The notes below the pieces were generated by a model. It was not told the origin of the DNA. It did not search any database and saw nothing but the letters and a program-made list of their open reading frames with translations. From assembly GCF_024448985.1 (NCBI RefSeq), contig NZ_JAMOII010000004.1, positions 225,192 to 289,191 of the forward strand: a stretch of DNA of 64,000 nt, in the 5' to 3' direction. This document shows, in pieces, positions 19,428 to 28,806 of this stretch (its first letter is position 1; each line of letters begins with the position of its first letter). The translations under genes and the position numbers were made by a program. The DNA comes from Stutzerimonas stutzeri. Its GTDB lineage: Bacteria > Pseudomonadota > Gammaproteobacteria > Pseudomonadales > Pseudomonadaceae.

Positions 19428-20254
19428 TGCGCCAGGTGCGCTTCGACGGCAGCTTCGATGGTTGGCGCGCCGCTGCCCGCGCCCTGCTTGGTGCGGGCGT
19501 AGCCCCTCATGACGCCGAATGGCTGAGCGGCGACGCTCCAGGCAGTCTGTTCGAATTTTGCGACGCTTCCCCCGAGTCGACCGAGCCGTCACTGCCCATC
19601 CGTATTCCGCGGCAGCTGTTGGACGAGCTGGAAAGCGCAGCCCGATTTCGCAGCGACGACCGCTGGAGCCTCCTGTATCGCATTCTCTGGCGGGTCGCCA
19701 AGGGCGATCAGACAGCCAGGCTCGCCGGCGATATAGATGGCAGCGAACTGCATGCTCGAATCAAGGCGGTACGTCGCGAGGCCCATCATATGCACGCTTT
19801 TCTCCGCTTCAGCCCGCTGAGCAGGGTAAACGCCCCGGACTATGTGGCCTGGTTCGAGCCGGCACACGACATCCTGCTCAGTGCGGCGCCACACTTCGCC
19901 GAGCGCATGGGCCTGCATTCGTGGCTGATCGCGACGCCGGATGATGCGGTGTTATGGGATGGCCGGAACATGCACTACGCCAGCCCCTGTCCGCCCCACT
20001 GGCGGCAGCTGGCGCAAGATGTACAGGATGCCGGCGCCGAGCTGTGGAAGACCTATTACGAAAGCACCTTCAATCCGGCGCGGCTGAATCAGGTGGTGAT
20101 GCAGAGCAATTTGCCGGTGCGCTTCTGGAAGAACCTACCGGAGGGGCCGCTGATTCCGCAATTGATGAGCCGCGCCCGAGCCGGTGCGCAGCGTGACGGT
20201 CAGGCCGAGCGCGTTGCCAGCCAGCCGGGCAAGCGTATCGGCCCGCGAAACTAG
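19427..20254 (+). CDS. DUF4130-family putative DNA repair protein, partner of the radical SAM gene
   Basis: 275-residue protein of the DUF4130 / TIGR03915-like family, normally encoded beside the radical SAM protein. In other bacteria the domain is often fused to a UdgX-type uracil-DNA-binding domain; nothing resembling that is present here, and the protein ends soon after LPVRFWKNLPEGPLIPQL. Recognisable parts are VRREAHHMHAFLRF, DYVAWFEPAHDIL and LWKTYYESTFNPARLNQ. GTG codons at 19421 and 19424 are in frame, but the ATG at 19427, overlapping the upstream stop, is the simplest start. It is probably co-transcribed with the radical SAM gene under the same SOS box. Function unknown. Confidence 0.85.
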   Translation: MRQVRFDGSFDGWRAAARALLGAGVAPHDAEWLSGDAPGSLFEFCDASPESTEPSLPIRIPRQLLDELESAARFRSDDRWSLLYRILWRVAKGDQTARLAGDIDGSELHARIKAVRREAHHMHAFLRFSPLSRVNAPDYVAWFEPAHDILLSAAPHFAERMGLHSWLIATPDDAVLWDGRNMHYASPCPPHWRQLAQDVQDAGAELWKTYYESTFNPARLNQVVMQSNLPVRFWKNLPEGPLIPQLMSRARAGAQRDGQAERVASQPGKRIGPRN

Positions 20255-20390
20255 CTGCGTTCCCAACGCATCGTTAGAAAAGCCTCGGTTGCGAGCCCAG
20301 TCAGACTGCTCGCTTAGAACAACTGAACTCCGCGTCTTCGGCTGCTTCTACCCCGTCTTGCCTGCCTCGCTTACGTTTTCGCAGCGATTT

Positions 20391-21536
20391 CTAGCGAAAG
20401 CTGCGCCCCGGATCGTCGTCGCTGACCTCCAACGTCAATCCATGGGATACGCTGCTCAGGTGTTCACCATCGGTTTCCGAGCCCAGCTTGATCATCAGGC
20501 GCAGGTCGTTGGACGAGTCGGCGTGCAGCAAAGCGTCTTCATAGGTGATCTCGCCTTGCACATAGAGGTTGTAAAGCGCCTGATCGAAGGTCTGCATGCC
20601 CAGATCGGTGGAGCGCTTCATCAGGCCCTTGAGCTCGTGTACCTCGCCCTTGCGGATCAGATCGGCGGCCAGCGGGGTGTTGATCAGCACTTCGATGACC
20701 GCGCGGCGCCCCTTGCCATCGGGCGTCGGGATCAATTGCTGAGCGACGATGGCTTTCAGGTTCAGCGACAGATCCATCCAGACTTGCTGCTGACGGTCGG
20801 CGGGGAAGAAGTTGATGATCCGGTCCAACGCCTGGTTGGCGTTGTTAGCGTGCAGCGTGGCCAGGCAGAGATGTCCGGTTTCGGCGAAGGCGACGGCATA
20901 ATCCATGGTCTCGCGGGTCCGTACCTCACCGATGAGGATCACGTCGGGCGCCTGTCGCAGGGTGTTCTTCAATGCTACACCGAAAGAATCGGTATCGATG
21001 CCGACTTCACGCTGGGTGACGATGCAGCTCTGATGTTGGTGGATGAATTCGATCGGGTCTTCGATGGAAATGATGTGGCCGCTGGAGTTCTTGTTGCGGT
21101 AGCCGATCATCGCCGCCAGCGAAGTGGACTTACCGGTGCCGGTGGCGCCGACGAAGAGCACGAGGCCGCGCTTGGTCATGGCCAGCTTCTTCAATACTTC
21201 CGGCAGCTTCAGATCTTCGAGCGTCGGGATATTCGTCTCGATGCGGCGCAGCACCATCCCCGCCAGGTTGCGCTGATAGAAGGCACTGACGCGGAAACGA
21301 CCGATGCCCCGCGCACTGATGGCGAAATTGCATTCATGATTTTCGGCGAACTCGCGGCGCTGCTGCTCGTTCATGACCGCATGCACGGTTTCGCGAGTCA
21401 TCTCAGGCGACATCGGCGTCTTGTTCACAGGCATGATCTTGCCGTTGACCTTCATCGAAGGCGGCACACCAGCGGTAATGAACAGATCGGAGCCGCCCTT
21501 TTCCACCATCAGGCGCAACAGTTTCTCGAATTCCAT
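20391..21536 (-). CDS. pilU: PilU, type IV pilus retraction ATPase
   Basis: Hexameric secretion-type ATPase that assists PilT in pilus retraction at the inner membrane. It has 381 residues: PAS-like N-domain, Walker A GATGTGKSTS, Asp box IISIEDPIEF, Walker B LRQAPDVILIGEVR and His box GHLCLATLHANN. The C-terminal tail after LIRKGEVHELK is longer than in PilT, as usual for PilU. The frame is open 11 codons upstream; MEFEKLLRLM at 21536 is the family start. It follows pilT by 80 bp on the same strand. Confidence 0.96.
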   Translation of the reverse strand: MEFEKLLRLMVEKGGSDLFITAGVPPSMKVNGKIMPVNKTPMSPEMTRETVHAVMNEQQRREFAENHECNFAISARGIGRFRVSAFYQRNLAGMVLRRIETNIPTLEDLKLPEVLKKLAMTKRGLVLFVGATGTGKSTSLAAMIGYRNKNSSGHIISIEDPIEFIHQHQSCIVTQREVGIDTDSFGVALKNTLRQAPDVILIGEVRTRETMDYAVAFAETGHLCLATLHANNANQALDRIINFFPADRQQQVWMDLSLNLKAIVAQQLIPTPDGKGRRAVIEVLINTPLAADLIRKGEVHELKGLMKRSTDLGMQTFDQALYNLYVQGEITYEDALLHADSSNDLRLMIKLGSETDGEHLSSVSHGLTLEVSDDDPGRSFR

Positions 21537-21616
21537 TGTCGTTCTCGTATTCGTCGGGCGAAACCGCATTGAAGCAATTCGGCGGTCGGCGTTTATGGCC
21601 GAACCGCCTATGAAGA

Positions 21617-22651
21617 TTAGAAGTTTTCCGGCTGCTTGGCCTTTTCCTTGGCGCTGTCACGCGAGATCAGCCCTTTTGCCAGCAGCCCCTTGAGGCAGGA
21701 GTCGAGCGTCTGCATACCCAGCGAACCGCCGGTCTGGATCGAGGAATACATCTGCGCCACCTTGTCCTCACGAATCAGGTTCCGGATCGCCGGCGTGCCG
21801 ATCATGATTTCGTGGGCGGCCACCCGACCGCCACCGACCTTCTTCAGCAGCGTCTGGGAAATCACCGCCTGCAGCGACTCGGAAAGCATCGAGCGGACCA
21901 TCGATTTCTCTTCCGCCGGGAACACGTCAACTACGCGGTCGATGGTCTTGGCCGCCGAGGTGGTGTGCAGGGTACCGAACACCAGATGCCCGGTTTCCGC
22001 GGCGGTCAATGCCAGGCGGATGGTTTCCAGGTCGCGCATTTCACCGACCAGGATGATGTCCGGGTCTTCCCGCAGCGCCGAGCGTAGCGCCTCGGAGAAG
22101 CCGAGCGTGTCGCGATGCACTTCGCGCTGGTTGACCAGACACTTCTTCGATTCGTGAACGAATTCGATCGGGTCTTCGATAGTGAGAATGTGGTGATATT
22201 TGGTGTTATTCAGGTAATCGAGCATCGCCGCCAGAGTGGTCGACTTCCCCGAACCGGTCGGCCCGGTGACCAGCACCAGTCCGCGCGGCACATCGGTAAT
22301 CTTGCGGAAGACCTCGCCCATGCCGAGATCCTCCATGGTCAACACCTTGGAGGGAATGGTCCGAAATACCGCGCCGGCGCCCCGGTTCTGGTTGAAGGCG
22401 TTGACCCGGAAGCGTGCCACGCCTGGCACTTCGAACGAGAAGTCGGTCTCGAGGAATTCCTCGAAATCCTTGCGCTGCTTGTCGTTCATGATGTCGTAGA
22501 TCAGCGCGTGTACCTGCTTGTGGTCCATCGCGGGCAGATTGATGCGGCGCACGTCTCCGTCGACGCGGATCATCGGCGGCAAGCCGGACGAAAGGTGCAA
22601 ATCCGACGCACCCTGCTTGGCACTGAAGGCCAGCAGCTCTGTGATATCCAT
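21617..22651 (-). CDS. pilT: PilT, type IV pilus retraction motor ATPase
   Basis: ATPase that powers pilus depolymerisation for twitching. It has 344 residues: Walker A GPTGSGKSTT, Asp box ILTIEDPIEFVH, Walker B LREDPDIILVGEMRD, His box GHLVFGTLHTTS and the PilT-specific retraction motif AIRNLIREDK. The ATG at 22651 (MDITELLAFS) has GGGGAG 5 nt upstream; the frame opens four codons earlier without a better site. It is divergent from yggS across 66 bp. Confidence 0.97.
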   Translation of the reverse strand: MDITELLAFSAKQGASDLHLSSGLPPMIRVDGDVRRINLPAMDHKQVHALIYDIMNDKQRKDFEEFLETDFSFEVPGVARFRVNAFNQNRGAGAVFRTIPSKVLTMEDLGMGEVFRKITDVPRGLVLVTGPTGSGKSTTLAAMLDYLNNTKYHHILTIEDPIEFVHESKKCLVNQREVHRDTLGFSEALRSALREDPDIILVGEMRDLETIRLALTAAETGHLVFGTLHTTSAAKTIDRVVDVFPAEEKSMVRSMLSESLQAVISQTLLKKVGGGRVAAHEIMIGTPAIRNLIREDKVAQMYSSIQTGGSLGMQTLDSCLKGLLAKGLISRDSAKEKAKQPENF

Positions 22652-22717
22652 GGGACTCCCCAATTACAAGCAAGCAGGTAGAATGCCGCGCAGACCCTAA
22701 GGTGGCAGGCGCAGGTA

Positions 22718-23431
22718 ATGTCCACGATAGCGAACAATATTGCAAAGGTCGCAACGCGCATCCGTGAGGCGGCGCAAGCTGTAGCGCGCGATCCCGACGA
22801 GGTGCGTCTGTTGGCAGTGAGCAAGACGCAATCGGCCGAGGCCATCCGCCAGGCGTGCGACGCCGGGCTGCGCGATTTTGGCGAAAACTACCTGCAGGAA
22901 GCCTTGCAGAAACAGGCCGAGCTAGCCGAGCTTCCTCTCACCTGGCACTTCATTGGTCCGATTCAATCGAACAAGACCAAGCAGATCGCCGAACACTTCG
23001 ACTGGATCCACTCGGTGGATCGGCTGAAAATCGCGCAGCGTCTCTCCGACCAGCGCCCCGAGTCGCTGCCGCCCCTGAACATCTGCCTGCAAGTTAACGT
23101 CAGCGGCGAAGCCAGCAAGTCCGGCTGCGAACCGCAGGCCGTGTCGGAGCTGGCCCACGCCATTGCCGCCCTGCCTCGTCTGCGTTTGCGCGGACTGATG
23201 GCCATCCCCGAGCCGACTGAAGACCCGGCCGAGCAACGCGCCGCTTTCGCCCGCCTGCGTCAGTTGCAGAACGAACTCGACCTCGGTCTCGACACCTTCT
23301 CCATGGGCATGAGCCATGACATGGAGGCTGCCATCGCCGAAGGCGCCACCTGGGTCCGCATCGGCACCGCCCTGTTCGGCGCCCGCGCTTATCCGTCGCA
23401 GACAGCTACGGATGCCCCTCCGCATGAATAA
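22718..23431 (+). CDS. yggS: YggS family PLP-binding protein
   Basis: PLP homeostasis protein with an alanine-racemase-type barrel but no known enzyme activity. It has 237 residues. The PLP lysine is K36 in LLAVSKTQ. Other family motifs are DFGENYLQEA, WHFIGPIQSNKTK, LRLRGLMAIP and FSMGMSHDMEAAI. A TAGAAT hexamer at 22679-22684 is a possible -10 box, but no clear -35 box sits upstream. It forms a tight unit with proC (12-bp gap) and yggT, a widespread arrangement. Confidence 0.95.
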   Translation: MSTIANNIAKVATRIREAAQAVARDPDEVRLLAVSKTQSAEAIRQACDAGLRDFGENYLQEALQKQAELAELPLTWHFIGPIQSNKTKQIAEHFDWIHSVDRLKIAQRLSDQRPESLPPLNICLQVNVSGEASKSGCEPQAVSELAHAIAALPRLRLRGLMAIPEPTEDPAEQRAAFARLRQLQNELDLGLDTFSMGMSHDMEAAIAEGATWVRIGTALFGARAYPSQTATDAPPHE

Positions 23432-23443
23432 AGGAACCCACGC

Positions 23444-24271
23444 ATGAGCACACCCCGTATCGCCTTCATCGGCGCCGGCAACATGGCCGCCAGCCTGATC
23501 GGCGGACTGCGTGCCCAGGGCATTCCAGCCGCATCCATTTGCGCCAGCGACCCCGGCGCCGACAAACGTGACGAGTTGAACGCGACCCACGGCGTCGAGA
23601 CTTTTGCCGATAACGGTCAGGCGCTGGCTGGAGCCGATGTCATCGTGCTCGCCGTCAAGCCGCAGGTGATGCAGGCTGTCTGTCGCGACTTGGCCTCGCA
23701 CCTGCATTCGAACCAGCTAATCGTGTCGATTGCCGCCGGCATCAATTGCGCAAGCCTGCAAACATGGCTCGGCGAGCAAACACCACGGGCCATCGTGCGC
23801 TGCATGCCGAATACGCCGTCGCTGCTGCGTCAGGGCGTTAGCGGCCTTTATGCCAACGCGCAGGTCAACGATGCACAACGGCAACAGGCCGAGCAGTTAT
23901 TGTCGGCGGTGGGTCTGGCACTCTGGCTGGATAAGGAAGAACTGATCGACGCCGTGACCGCGGTTTCCGGCAGCGGCCCGGCCTATTTCTTTTTGCTGAT
24001 CGAAGCCATGACCGCCGCTGGTGAAGAGCTGGGCCTACCTCGCGCCACGGCGGCTCAGCTGACCATGCACACCGCACTCGGCGCCGCGCGGATGGCCTGC
24101 GAAAGCGACGTCGAAGCGGCTGAATTGCGGCGCAGGGTCACTTCACCGAACGGAACCACCGAAGCGGCGATCCAAGCATTTCAGGCGAGCGGCTTCGAGA
24201 CCCTGGTACAACAGGCGATGAACGCAGCCGCACGACGCTCGGCCGAGCTCGCCGAACAACTGGGCAAATAA
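23444..24271 (+). CDS. proC: Pyrroline-5-carboxylate reductase
   Basis: NAD(P)H-dependent enzyme for the last step of proline synthesis. It has 275 residues with the Rossmann start IAFIGAGNMAASLIGGL, VLAVKPQVM, the CMPNTPSLL segment and the ProC signature VSGSGPAYFFLLIEAM. The dimer helix near the C-terminus (VTSPNGTTEAAI) is intact. It lies 12 bp after yggS and 9 bp before yggT. Confidence 0.97.
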   Translation: MSTPRIAFIGAGNMAASLIGGLRAQGIPAASICASDPGADKRDELNATHGVETFADNGQALAGADVIVLAVKPQVMQAVCRDLASHLHSNQLIVSIAAGINCASLQTWLGEQTPRAIVRCMPNTPSLLRQGVSGLYANAQVNDAQRQQAEQLLSAVGLALWLDKEELIDAVTAVSGSGPAYFFLLIEAMTAAGEELGLPRATAAQLTMHTALGAARMACESDVEAAELRRRVTSPNGTTEAAIQAFQASGFETLVQQAMNAAARRSAELAEQLGK

Positions 24272-24280
24272 GGAGCCTTC

Positions 24281-24871
24281 ATGTCGCAACTCTCGCAAGC
24301 CCTGATCCTGATCGTCCAGACGCTCGGCAGCCTTTACCTGCTGATCGTTCTGTTGCGCTTCATTTTGCAGTTGGTCCGAGCTGATTTCTACAATCCACTG
24401 AGCCAGTTCATCGTGCGCGCTACGCACCCGCTGCTGAAGCCTTTACGCCGGGTGATCCCCAGCGTCGGCGGGCTCGACCTATCCTCGCTGGTGCTGGCCA
24501 TCGTGGTTCAAGTTCTGCTGATGGCCGCAGTCCTGATGCTGGCCTACGGCACTATCGGTAACCCGCTGCAGCTGCTGGTTTGGGCGATCATTGGCGTCAC
24601 CGGACTGTTTCTCAACATATTCTTCTACGCCATGATCATCAGCGTGATCCTGTCCTGGGTAGCGCCCGGCAGCCACAACCCCGGCGCGCAACTGGTCAGC
24701 CAGATCGTCGAACCGGCGCTCGCCCCCTTCCGCCGCCTGCTGCCCAACCTCGGCGGCTTGGATATTTCGCCAATTTTCGCGTTTCTCGCGATTAAGCTGA
24801 TCGACATGCTAGTAATCAACAACCTGGCGATGATGACGCATATGCCCAACATTCTCCGCTCGCTGATCTGA
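24281..24871 (+). CDS. yggT: YggT family membrane protein
   Basis: Inner-membrane protein of 196 residues with two YGGT units, each with two predicted helices (about 9-30 and 62-87, then about 93-125 and 160-182). Both carry the family pattern around NPLSQFIVRATHPLLKPLRR and NPGAQLVSQIVEPALAPFRR, followed by P-x-x-GGLD. The exact role is unknown; homologues have been linked to osmotic stress and membrane-protein or division functions. It is the third gene of the yggS-proC-yggT unit. Confidence 0.93.
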   Translation: MSQLSQALILIVQTLGSLYLLIVLLRFILQLVRADFYNPLSQFIVRATHPLLKPLRRVIPSVGGLDLSSLVLAIVVQVLLMAAVLMLAYGTIGNPLQLLVWAIIGVTGLFLNIFFYAMIISVILSWVAPGSHNPGAQLVSQIVEPALAPFRRLLPNLGGLDISPIFAFLAIKLIDMLVINNLAMMTHMPNILRSLI

Positions 24872-24928
24872 GGCGCAACCGCTCAATCGCCTCATACGGC
24901 CTTTGAGCGTCAGTTCACAGCGGCTCGA

Positions 24929-24956
24929 TTGACCTATACCGGCCTGCTGGGATAAT
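24929..24956 (+). promoter_or_regulatory. Sigma-70-type promoter for the dynamin-like gene
   Basis: TTGACC (24929-24934) and GATAAT (24951-24956) are separated by 16 bp, each one mismatch from consensus. The -10 box ends 34 bp before the start codon, giving a short leader. Confidence 0.7.
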
Positions 24957-24990
24957 CGCCAGATCACGACTTTCTGGAAGCACGACGATC

Positions 24991-26952
24991 ATGGAACGAC
25001 TCGACCGACAGGTGGATGCTTACGTCAACTGGAAGCGCGATCTGGTCCGCGAGATCACTCGCTACCGCACTTGGCTCGCTCACAACCGCCTCACCTCGGA
25101 GGCGGTCGACTCCAGATTGGAGCGTGCGCTGAAGCTGCTGCGCACCGACCACATCACCTTGGCCTTCGTCGGCGAGTTCTCTCGCGGCAAGACCGAGCTG
25201 ATCAACAGTCTGTTTTTCTCGGGATACGGCCAGCGCATCCTGCCTTCGCGTGCCGGCCGTACCACCATGTGCCCGACCGAGTTGTTCTTCGATCCACGCG
25301 CGGAGCGGTCCTATATCCGCCTGCTGCCGATCGAGTCGCGCCTGGACGATAACAGCATCGCCCAGCTCAAGCGTACGCCGCGCTTCTGGCAAAGTATTGC
25401 ACTGGATCCGGACGACCCGGACGCCATGGTGGAAGCGTTCAGCCAGGTCGCCTCGACCAAATCGATGCCCGTCGAGCACGCCATTCAGCTCGGCTTCCAT
25501 CCTAACTCACTGGAGGACTCGGAGGTTGCCGGCGAAGTGATGGTGCCGGCCTGGCGGCACGCCATGGTCAACTTCGACCATCCGCTGTTGCGCCAAGGTT
25601 TGCGCATTCTCGATACCCCGGGCCTCAATGCCCTGGGCAGCGAGCCAGAACTCACCCTGTCGATGCTGCCGAATGCGCAGGCCGTGATCTTTCTGCTGTC
25701 GGCCGACGCAGGCGTCACCGCCAGCGATATGGGTATCTGGCAGCAGCACATCAGTCAGCTCGATGACAGCAAGCGCAATCGCCTGTTCGCCGTGCTCAAC
25801 AAAATTGACATCCTCTGGGACGACGTCTCCGGCAACACCTTCGTCGAGGATGCGATTCGGCAGATACAGATCAGCACCGCCCAGCAACTGGGTATCGCTG
25901 TTGAGGACGTGCTACCACTCTCGGCCAAGCAGGCGCTGCTGGCCAAGATCCGCGACGACCAGGCATTGCTGGAGCGCAGCCGGCTAGCGACGCTGGAGCA
26001 CTTACTCTGCGAACGTATCCTCGCGCAAAAGGAGCACCTGCTGGAGCAGCAAGTGGTCCGTCAGGTCCTCGCCCTGCTGCATAACAGCCAGCAGATACTG
26101 ACCCAGCGCCTGGCCAAAGTTCGCGAACAGAGCGAACTGCTCGACAATCATCGTCAGGATAACGGTCAGCTCCTCCTGGAACTCACCGCCCGTACCCGTC
26201 ACGACCATAACCAGCACCACAAACGCCTGCTCCAGCTGAAGACCAACCAGCACTTGCTGCAACGTCAAGGCGACTTGTTACGCGGCACCGTGCGCGCGGA
26301 GCGCCTGGAAGAACACCTGGCACGCCTGCGCCGCAGCCTGACCGGTAGCCTGACGACCCTCGGTATCAATCTCAGCATCCTGCACTTCTTCCGCTCGGTG
26401 GAGCAGGACCTGAGCGCCCTTGAGCAGGAAGCTGCGCTGGCGAACAAAATGGTGACGGCGATCTATCGCCGTCACAACGAGGCAAACCCGCTGCATGGTC
26501 TGGATGCCCCACTGTTCCGCCTGGCCCCTTATCAGCAGGAGCTGAAGGGCTTACAGAACAAGGCCGATCAGTTCCGCCTGCAACTCAAGACGCTGCTCAC
26601 CGAACAGCGCACCCTGACGCGACGCTTCTTTGCCACGCTGGTGCAGGAGGTTATCGGGCTGCACCAACGCCTGCGCCAAGAGGCCGAACACTGGGCTAGC
26701 GAAGCCCTGATGCCGCTGATGCAACACTCGCTGGAACATAAGCAACAGCTCGAAGCCCACATGCTGCGCCTCAAGAGCCTGGCACAGGACGGCCAGCAGG
26801 CCAGCCAGCGTGGTCGACTGCTCGCACGGTACATCCTCGAGCTGGAGCAGCAACTGGCCCAGGCGGCAGAGATGTTGCGATTGCTGCGCCGCCCGGCGCC
26901 GATCAGACGCCAGAGCAAGGTCGTCAGCCTGACCAGCGCCATTCCGGGTTGA
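24991..26952 (+). CDS. Dynamin-family GTPase
   Basis: 653-residue large GTPase. The GTPase elements are the P-loop G61-EFSRGKT, switch motif DTPG from D208 and the guanine-specificity motif NKID from N270. From about residue 330 the protein is almost all helical and rich in Gln, Leu and Arg (RVREQSELL-type heptads), as expected for a dynamin stalk or coiled coil. No membrane helix is clear; the hydrophobic stretch SLTTLGINLSILHFF at about 450 could be a membrane paddle. Bacterial dynamins act in membrane remodelling or stress resistance, but this one's target cannot be told from sequence. It has its own promoter and stands alone between yggT and metX. Confidence 0.85.
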   Translation: MERLDRQVDAYVNWKRDLVREITRYRTWLAHNRLTSEAVDSRLERALKLLRTDHITLAFVGEFSRGKTELINSLFFSGYGQRILPSRAGRTTMCPTELFFDPRAERSYIRLLPIESRLDDNSIAQLKRTPRFWQSIALDPDDPDAMVEAFSQVASTKSMPVEHAIQLGFHPNSLEDSEVAGEVMVPAWRHAMVNFDHPLLRQGLRILDTPGLNALGSEPELTLSMLPNAQAVIFLLSADAGVTASDMGIWQQHISQLDDSKRNRLFAVLNKIDILWDDVSGNTFVEDAIRQIQISTAQQLGIAVEDVLPLSAKQALLAKIRDDQALLERSRLATLEHLLCERILAQKEHLLEQQVVRQVLALLHNSQQILTQRLAKVREQSELLDNHRQDNGQLLLELTARTRHDHNQHHKRLLQLKTNQHLLQRQGDLLRGTVRAERLEEHLARLRRSLTGSLTTLGINLSILHFFRSVEQDLSALEQEAALANKMVTAIYRRHNEANPLHGLDAPLFRLAPYQQELKGLQNKADQFRLQLKTLLTEQRTLTRRFFATLVQEVIGLHQRLRQEAEHWASEALMPLMQHSLEHKQQLEAHMLRLKSLAQDGQQASQRGRLLARYILELEQQLAQAAEMLRLLRRPAPIRRQSKVVSLTSAIPG

Positions 26953-27031
26953 GTGGCGTTGCGATTGAGGATGAATTGAAGCGCGCTTACCTTTAGACTT
27001 TGCCGCCTTCTTTTCGCAAGAGCCAGGCTCG

Positions 27032-28171
27032 ATGCCCACTGACATACCAGCCGATTCCGTTGGTCTGGTGAGCCCGCAGGTCGCGCATTTCGCCGAACCA
27101 CTGGTGCTCGCTTGCGGCCGCACCTTGGCCGATTACCAACTGATCTACGAAACCTACGGTGAACTGAACGCCGCGCGCAGCAATGCCGTACTGATCTGCC
27201 ATGCCCTCTCCGGCCATCACCACGCCGCCGGTTACCACAGCGTGGACGATCGCAAGCCGGGCTGGTGGGATTCATGCATCGGGCCCGGCAAGGCCATCGA
27301 CACCAATCGCTTCTTTGTCGTCAGCCTGAACAACCTCGGCGGTTGCAACGGTTCGACGGGGCCGAGCAGCCCCAATCCGCTGAGCGGCAAGCCCTACGGC
27401 GCCGATTTCCCGGTAGTGACCGTGGAGGACTGGGTCAACAGTCAGGCGCGCCTGGCCGATGTGCTGGGCGTCGAGCAATGGGCCGCGGTGGTCGGCGGCA
27501 GCCTCGGCGGCATGCAGGCGCTGCAGTGGAGCATCAGCTACCCCAAGCGGATTCGTCACTGCGTGGCGATCGCCTCGGCACCCAAGCTGTCCGCACAGAA
27601 CATCGCGTTCAATGAAGTGGCGCGTCAGGCCATCCTCTCCGACCCGGAGTTTCACGGTGGCCATTTTCAGGAACAGAACGTGATTCCCAAGCGTGGGCTG
27701 ATGCTGGCGCGCATGGTCGGCCACATCACTTACCTATCCGATGACGCCATGGGCACCAAGTTCGGGCGCGGGCTCAAGAGCGAAAAGCTCAACTACGACT
27801 TCAACAGTGTGGAATTCCAGGTCGAGAGCTACCTGCGCTACCAAGGCGAGGAATTCTCGGGCCGATTCGATGCCAACACCTACCTGCTGATGACCAAGGC
27901 GCTGGATTACTTCGATCCGGCCGCCGCGCATGATGATGATTTGGCTGCGACGTTGTCAGGCGCCCAGGCCGATTTCTGCGTGATGTCCTTCACCACCGAC
28001 TGGCGCTTCTCGCCGGAACGCTCGCAGGAAATTGTCAACGCCCTGATGGCGGCACGCAAGAACGTCTGTTATCTGGAAATCGACGCACCGCAAGGCCATG
28101 ACGCGTTTCTGATTCCGATCCCACGTTATCTGCAAGCCTTCCGCGGTTACATGAACCGCATCGCCGTATAA
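27032..28171 (+). CDS. metX: Homoserine O-acyltransferase (MetX; succinyl donor likely)
   Basis: Alpha/beta-hydrolase enzyme that activates homoserine for methionine synthesis. It has 379 residues with the oxyanion region [14 protein letters not shown], nucleophile S157 in [12 protein letters not shown], and the catalytic Asp and His near [10 protein letters not shown] and PQGHDAFL. Pseudomonad MetX enzymes of this type use succinyl-CoA, so homoserine O-succinyltransferase is the likelier activity; donor choice cannot be proved by eye. It is followed after 9 bp by metW, a typical metX-metW pair. Confidence 0.95.
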   Translation: MPTDIPADSVGLVSPQVAHFAEPLVLACGRTLADYQLIYETYGELNAARSNAVLICHALSGHHHAAGYHSVDDRKPGWWDSCIGPGKAIDTNRFFVVSLNNLGGCNGSTGPSSPNPLSGKPYGADFPVVTVEDWVNSQARLADVLGVEQWAAVVGGSLGGMQALQWSISYPKRIRHCVAIASAPKLSAQNIAFNEVARQAILSDPEFHGGHFQEQNVIPKRGLMLARMVGHITYLSDDAMGTKFGRGLKSEKLNYDFNSVEFQVESYLRYQGEEFSGRFDANTYLLMTKALDYFDPAAAHDDDLAATLSGAQADFCVMSFTTDWRFSPERSQEIVNALMAARKNVCYLEIDAPQGHDAFLIPIPRYLQAFRGYMNRIAV

Positions 28172-28180
28172 GGAACCGAC

Positions 28181-28780
28181 ATGCGCGCCGATCTGGAAAT
28201 CATCCAAGACTGGATTCCCGCCGGAAGCCGGGTGCTTGACCTCGGCTGCGGCAACGGCGACCTGCTGGCCTGGCTGCGCGACCACAAGCAGGTCAGCGGC
28301 TATGGCCTGGAAATCGACCCGGACAACATCGCCGCCTGCGTTGAGAAAGGCGTAAACGTCATCGAACAGGACCTCGACAAAGGCCTGGGCAACTTCGCCA
28401 GCGACAGCTTCGACATGGTGGTGATGACCCAGGCCCTGCAAGCCGTTCATTATCCCGACGTGCTGATGAAGGAAATGCTGCGCGTGGGTCGCGAGTGCAT
28501 CATCACCTTCCCCAACTTCGGCCACTGGCGTTGCCGCTGGTATCTGGCAAGCAAGGGGCGCATGCCGGTCTCGGAGTTCCTGCCGTACACCTGGTACAAC
28601 ACGCCCAACATCCACTTCTGCACCTTCGAGGATTTCGAGCGACTGTGTCAGGAGCGCGGCGCGCGAGTCCTCGAACGACTCGCGGTCGACCGTCACCACA
28701 AGCATGGCTGGGGCAGCCGCCTGTGGCCGAACCTGATCGGCGAAATCGGTATTTACCGTGTCACCGGACCGAACAGATGA
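28181..28780 (+). CDS. metW: MetW, methionine biosynthesis protein
   Basis: SAM-methyltransferase-fold protein of 199 residues, needed with MetX for methionine synthesis in many proteobacteria. It has motif I VLDLGCGNGDLLAWL and the MetW features GYGLEIDPDNIAACVEKGV and FPNFGHWRCRWYL. The ribosome site AAGGAA precedes the ATG. Its stop overlaps an ATG of the next frame, but the DUF4426 gene probably starts 30 bp later. Confidence 0.95.
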   Translation: MRADLEIIQDWIPAGSRVLDLGCGNGDLLAWLRDHKQVSGYGLEIDPDNIAACVEKGVNVIEQDLDKGLGNFASDSFDMVVMTQALQAVHYPDVLMKEMLRVGRECIITFPNFGHWRCRWYLASKGRMPVSEFLPYTWYNTPNIHFCTFEDFERLCQERGARVLERLAVDRHHKHGWGSRLWPNLIGEIGIYRVTGPNR

Positions 28781-28806
28781 CCCGCTTCAATGATGGAGGG
28801 AACACC

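Noticed and set aside
20184-21572. Open frame of 462 codons antisense to pilU
   Set aside because: pilU on the other strand has every expected motif; this frame has no recognised domain and follows from high-GC codon use.
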